Below are positions 59,198 through 64,000 of a stretch of 64,000 nt of DNA, piece after piece (position 1 is the first letter of the stretch; the number at the start of each line of letters is the position of its first letter). The notes under the pieces were generated by a model. The model did no database searches and had not been told where the DNA came from. It was given only the letters and a program-made list of their open reading frames with translations. This stretch comes from Hevea brasiliensis (taxonomy: Eukaryota > Streptophyta > Magnoliopsida > Malpighiales > Euphorbiaceae), in assembly GCF_030052815.1 (NCBI RefSeq), contig NC_079505.1, forward strand, positions 6,707,640-6,771,639. Reading direction: 5' to 3'. The translations under genes and the position numbers were made by a program.

Positions 59198-59669
59198 CTA
59201 AATGTGACGCCCCTTACCTATCTATTGTATAGCCGAGCAAGAAGTGCCACATTCAGTGCTGGAGCACCCTATCTTATCTTATCATGTCCATTGTAAATTT
59301 TAATGTCATTTAAATCAGGTAATTTATGTGTAGAATTTTTTTTTTTAATAACTTATTTCTGTGGAGACCCAGACAGATCCTCCTCTGTTTTATTAGCATC
59401 TGGCGGGTTCCACTATCACCTGTTAACATATTCATAGTCATCTCACATATTTCCATATCATATTCTCTTTTATCATATCTTTCATAACTATTTATGAGAT
59501 CTCAAAATGAAGTGTCATCTATTGCATTCATATGGAAATTCATAGATAATAAATTATAAGTTTTCATTTCAAGTCTAAAATGAAATACATCATAAACTAG
59601 TTATTACATCATGATTAAACATAATGAACCAAAATACTAGTCTATACATGGGCCCTACGAAAATACAAA

Positions 59670-60061
59670 TGTAAAGGCCCGGCCCACTAGTGATATTGTC
59701 CGCTCTGGGCCGAAGCCCTCACGGTTTTAAAACGCGTCAATAGGGGTTACGAACTGTCAACTTATGAACCCAGCATCTCTCCCGTGTTTTGTCGATGTGG
59801 GATTTGCCTAGGGTGTTACAATCCACCCCCCTTATGCGACTCAGCGTCCTCGCTGAGGTTTGCCCCACCATCGTTCAAGGTTGCACGCGGAGCGGCTCTG
59901 ATACCACAAATGTAAAGGCCCGGCCCACTAGTGATATTGTCCGCTCTGGGCCGAAGCCCTCACGATTTTAAAACGCGTCAATAGGGGTTACGAACTATCA
60001 ACTTATAAACCTAGCATCTCTCCCGTGTTTTGTCGATGTGGGATTTGCCTAGGGTGTTACA
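59670..60061 (-). mobile_element. TRIM c: complete simple TRIM, 392 bp
   Basis: The undamaged form of the TRIM family. Minus-strand order: 5' LTR 60061-59911 (151 bp), primer site TGGTATCAGAGC right after it, ~90 bp internal, purine tract AAGGGGGGTGGAT, 3' LTR 59820-59670 (151 bp). The LTR starts TGTAACACCC and ends with a TTACA. Target copies are CAAA (59666-59669 and 60062-60065), perhaps five bases with one lost. There is no coding sequence, so it depends on enzymes of other elements. It lies in the 5' LTR of D; the D sequence reads through on both sides (ATACAAA|AGACCGG). Confidence 0.92.
60003..60044 (-). promoter_or_regulatory. U6-type promoter in the TRIM c 5' LTR
   Basis: On the minus strand USE ATCCCACATCG (60044-60034), a 24-nt gap, then TTTATAA (60009-60003). 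In the 3' LTR the USE is kept (59803-59793) but the TATA box has changed to TTCATAA, as expected if only the 5' copy matters or by chance drift. Confidence 0.6.
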
Positions 60062-63000
60062 CAAAAGACCGGTGAGGTGACTCTAGACAATGGCAGATCT
60101 GATCAGAGCTCTGTCAGTGCACTACTGGTGCTGCTGCTGCTGCTACTGGGACTGATTTCCAGTACCTACGCGATGGAAAATCAACGCGCTAAGCATAACG
60201 CTTAGTGGTGCATAATTTATAATAACAATAATTTAATAATTTGAAACAATATATGCAACTCATAATTTCTGGGTCTTTTACATTTTTATTACTTTTTGGA
60301 AACAATTAACATTATCGGGATCTTTTATGATTACTTATTGTATTTTAAGTCTTAATTAATTTTTTTTTATCAGTGCCCAAGAAAACCTATAACAAATTAT
60401 AAAAGCTGGATGCATGGGTGTATACTGGTTAGACAGCCATATATTTATCCAAAGATATCGTGCATCGAACCACGAAGCGGTATCAGACACGAGACCGTAT
60501 CGAGGCTTGTAAAGCCAGAAATAAAGTAGGCACAATGGCCAGTAAGTAGGCATATAGCCTGTAGAACAATCATACCAGACATATATTATCAGTTCATAAT
60601 TTTCTCGGTAGGCAGTACTGCTATCTGTAGTCCCTAATTGGTATACCAATTTATCCAAACTAAATAAATAAGTCTAAGTATACTATGGGCAATAAAACAT
60701 TTTTAATTAATTTAGTACTATTCACTATTACTATTTTCTAGTACTGTTCATTGGTACCATTAATTTCATATTAGTAGGACATTAGTCCTAATTTACATAT
60801 TCATATCATTTTTAATATTAAATTTTCCTTATGAGTATTTTAATTATCCTATATAGCATTTTTCCCATGAACGTTTCTTTAGGTTCATGTTGATGTGTTA
60901 TTTTTATCTAGGAATTTGACTAGGTTAGAATGTCTATTTAGTTACACTTCCTTCATAACAATCGCTCCTCTATGTTTAAACTTGAATTTTAGTTTTTGAA
61001 TCATTGAATTTGGGGTTATAGAGCTCAAGTTATGGTCAAAATACCAAAGGAATAGTATTTTGGGACAATTTCTGGGTTTGCAGTTTTAGTGACTAAATTT
61101 TTGCTAACAATTTGATTTGGTTAAAGGCAAAACTGGATCAAGTGGTCTTTATGAAAAATGTAGCCCTATGTCTAAGCTTTCCATTGATGAAATTTTAGGT
61201 CATTTGGACTAGTATAGAGAGATTTATGACCAAATGAACACGCACTGTTCATTTGGTCATTTTCTGGGTTGGCAGTTTCAGTGACCCAACTTGTGCTAAC
61301 AATTTGAATTGGTTAAAGGCAAAACTGGGTTACGTGGTCTTCATGAAAAGTGTATCCATATGTCTAAACTTTCCATTGGTGTAATTTTAGGTCATTTGGA
61401 CCAGTATAGAGAGAGTTATGACCAAATGAACATGTACTGTTCATTTGGTCATTTTCTGGGTTGGCAGTTTCAGTGACCCAACTTGTGCTAACAATTTGAA
61501 TTGGTTAAAGGCAAAACTGGGTTAAGTGGTCTTCATGAAAAGTGTATCCCTATGTCTAAACTTTCCATTGGTGAAATTTTAGGTCATTTGGACCAGTATA
61601 GAGAGAGTTATGACCAAATGAACACGTACTGTTCATTTGGTCATTTTCTGGATTGGCAGTTTCAGTGACCCAAATTGTGCTAATAATTGAATTGGTTAAA
61701 GGCAAAACTGGGTTAAGTGGTCTTCATGAAAAGTGTAGCCCTATGTCTAAACTTTCCATTGGTGAAATTTTAGATCATTTGGACTAGTATAGAGAGAGTT
61801 ATGACCAAATGAACACGTACTGTTTATTTAGTCATTTTCTGGGTTTGGTGCAGGGTAATCCGGATTTAGGTAGTATTTAGGTCAAGTTTTGGATAGAATT
61901 TGGGCATGGTTTCTTCATGGAAAATGGGCTATGTTGAGTCTAATTTCACCTCCAATTGGCCTCATACCAATTAGAGTTACACATTTTTTGTTATGGGTCA
62001 ATAAACCCACTGGACTCAGTGAGTCCAAACTTGCAAAAAATTGAATACTCCCAATATCTCAATTCCTCCAACTTTCTTACTTCAATTTGCATGCAATACA
62101 CTTCTATAAGCAACAATCTCAACTCAATAGGTCAATTTCAACATTTTATGTAAAGTCCTCGACATTTACACAAACCCTAGTTTTCAAAGTTTCAAATTTA
62201 CACAAACACTACACAATCAAACACCCAAACATTTCAACTCATCACACATTCTCATGGAACCATTTTTCATCACTTAAAAGCAATAACATCAAGTTCCATG
62301 GCTACCAAAAATTCAAGGGTTCTTTCCTCAAGATTTTCTTTTTGTTTTAATGATATTTATGCTTGGCTAAACATGCTTTTCATGTTTAATAAAGAGAAGA
62401 AGAGGGATTAGTGCACTAACCTTACTTGAGCTTCCTTAACTTTAAATTTCTTGCTTCCAGTGGATGTCTATAGCTTCCTTAGGGTGTAGGGAGTGTTTTT
62501 AGTGAAGTGGGCTATGGGTTTTGATGTGTAGAAGCTTGGGAAATCAAGCTTGGAAGCTTGAAAACAATGGAGGAAATGAGGGAAAGAGAGAGAGAAGAAA
62601 TGGAGGAAGAAGATGGAAGTGGTTGGGAGTTTGTCCTCTAGTGCCTATTTATAAAATTTTTTTTTTGAATTTTCCTAAGCTTTTTCTTTTCTTTTCTTTT
62701 CTTTTCCTTTCTTTTCTTTTCTCTTCTCATTTTCCTAATCTATTTCATAAATTTTAATTAATGTTAATTATTTTATTCTCTAAATTTTTTTTTTACATTT
62801 AGGTCAAAATTCACCTTTGAGGGTGAAATGACCAAAATGCCCTTAGTAGTGCATATTGGGCTATTTTTATTATTTTTGTATCAATTTATAAATTCTCTAA
62901 ACTTTAATTTATTTATTTTTTCTCTACATTTTTCATATATTTTCTTAACATTTATTTCTTCAATTTATGCCTCCTCACTATAGTCTAGGTGTAGTTCCAG

Positions 63001-63076
63001 ACATTTTAACTGTCCGAACAAACATTAGTCGTTAGAACAGTAAAATGTACGGACTATCTTTGGTGAGGGCGTTACA

Positions 63077-64000
63077 TTTATATATATTACATTTAATTAA
63101 ATTTGTAATTCAAAATTTATAAATATTATAAAAATGTAATAAAATTTAATTACATTATAATATGTTATTAATTTTTCATCATAATAAATTATTTATATAA
63201 AATGAAAATTTAAATTATAAATTATAAATTAAAATTAATGATATACTATTAAAAATAAATAATGTGTTATTATTTGCAATAAGTGAGACGGAGGAATCAA
63301 TATGAATTAATATTTGCAGACAAAATAATTTGTCTCTATTAAAGATAAAAATTATCTCTAAAAATAGTTTTAGCGGTAAATAATATAGTTTGTAAAAATA
63401 TATAGAGGTAAATTTTTAATCTTGTATAAGTTCACCTCTAAATTTTATTAAAAAATACATGTGGCACTCTAAATTTTTAAAATGCTTCATGACTTACCTT
63501 AACTCTTGTAAAAGTTCTACGACGCACCTCAACTCCTGTAAACATCTATAAAAATAGAATTAAGACTAAATAATAACTCAAGTATCTTAATTTCACTTTT
63601 ACAGGAATTGAAGTGTGTTATAGAACATTTTAAAAATTTAGAATTCCAAGAGAATTTTTTTAATAAAATTTAAAGATAAAATTATGTATTTAACCTTCTC
63701 GAATTCGAGTCTCAATTACAACCAACTATATAAAAAAAAAATAATCAAAAAGAGCCAGCATATAATGCAAACTTGCCTTGTCCAAAAATTCAAGAAAATT
63801 TGTTAAAGAGATTTGTGCATATCCATAAATTACAAAATTCTGTTAAAGGCAAAATCCGTCAAAAGAAAATTGTTGTTGAGGAGCATGAGCCACAATTATT
63901 CATAAGCATTTTTTTTTTTTTTGTTGAAGAACAATTAATGGACACAAAAAAAACTTCATGAAAATTATTGAGAAATCTTGGAATGCTCTCAAGAAGTAGT
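63077..64000. other. AT-rich spacer right of element D
   Basis: No supportable gene. The frame 63773-63961 (MPCPKIQENLLKR) has no known domain. It contains the foldback at 63405-63700 and begins with the D target copy TTTAT. Confidence 0.5.
63405..63700. mobile_element. Foldback / MITE-like inverted repeat
   Basis: The left arm (GAGGTAAATTTTTAATC, then CTCTAAATTTTTAAAATG and CTTGTAAAAG) pairs with the right arm (CTTTTACAGG, CATTTTAAAAATTTAG, then TTATGTATTTAACCTTCTC). Arms are roughly 110-120 bp with mismatches, around a short loop near 63550. No target duplication was resolved. Confidence 0.5.

Larger units (their letters stand above)
45456..63076 (-). mobile_element. Element D: relative of A with pol mostly deleted, nested host of C
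   Basis: Minus-strand LTR element with target duplication TTTAT at 45451-45455 and 63077-63081. Its 3' LTR is 45456-57213 (split by element C) and its 5' LTR 59203-63076 (split by TRIM c). The two LTRs share the signature CTTTGGTGAGGGCGTTACA at one end, unlike A, which confirms they are a pair. The internal region is only about 2 kb (57214-59202): primer site, gag with part of the protease, then a remnant of the far end of pol and the purine tract. RT, RNase H and integrase core are gone, so it could only have moved with help, or lost them after insertion. Confidence 0.92.
59203..63076 (-). repeat. Element D 5' LTR (right), split by TRIM c
   Basis: 3874 bp as found, about 3478 bp without the TRIM. 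The 192-bp repeat occurs four times (phrase at 61146, 61338, 61530, 61721). A pyrimidine-rich tract sits at about 62680-62730. The short frames (60356-60658, 61956-62153, 62087-62350, 62521-62757) recur in the left LTR and are not genes. Confidence 0.93.

Noticed and set aside
59886..59910. GCTCTGATACCA as a tRNA fragment
   Set aside because: It is the primer binding site of a TRIM; the same motif is found at each LTR boundary, and no cloverleaf is present.

Overview
The window is plant nuclear DNA made almost entirely of transposable elements. Evidence: Ty3/gypsy retrotransposons of three plant lineages (chromovirus with chromodomain, Athila, CRM-like chromovirus), initiator-Met and Asp tRNA primer sites, hAT-type MITEs with 8-bp target duplications, a plant RTE-type LINE tail, and very AT-rich spacers. 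The repeats remind me of Euphorbiaceae genomes (Hevea/Manihot), but that is recollection only. I find no intact host gene, tRNA, rRNA or CRISPR array. Everything is consistent with heterochromatin, and the CRM-like element hints at a pericentromere.

Layout. 1-416: 3' end of a LINE. 417-11779: AT-rich spacer with a 124-bp tandem repeat, two hAT-like MITEs, two (AT)n tracts, a possible organelle-derived insert (about 8905-9260) and an array of ~200-bp units (10737-11520). 11780-42533: element A, a minus-strand chromodomain gypsy element with 3.1-3.3 kb LTRs and target duplication AAGTT. It has been hit by a solo LTR of its own family (12146-16204, TTTCA), by an inverted TRIM dimer in its chromodomain (19300-20061, GGGAT) and by element B, a complete Athila-type element in its reverse transcriptase (22520-37235, CGTAT). 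42534-45455: the rest of the split target, then a second copy of the same array/spacer block. 45456-63076: element D, a relative of A with most of pol deleted (TTTAT). Its left LTR holds element C, a CRM-like gypsy element on the plus strand (48209-56677, CTTGG), whose gag-pol holds another inverted TRIM (52406-52928, GAGGC). Its right LTR holds a simple TRIM (59670-60061). 63077-64000: AT-rich DNA with a foldback.

The target duplications give a relative order: the ~200-bp array duplicated first, then A and D inserted, then the solo LTR, B, C and the TRIMs inside them. B and C have LTR pairs differing by only about 1-1.5% by eye, so they are fairly young, but every gag-pol here carries stops or frameshifts. 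None looks autonomous.

Most worth checking: (1) the TRIM LTR has an upstream element and TATA box with the sequence and exact 24-nt spacing of plant U6 (pol III) promoters; (2) two of three TRIM insertions are inverted dimers inside a single target duplication; (3) element B carries a 13-unit, ~72-bp array in which each unit can form a GTGCATAAG/CTTATGCAC stem, and the same motif recurs in its LTRs and 3' region; (4) element C has a good candidate leader intron running from just after the primer site to just before the gag ATG.
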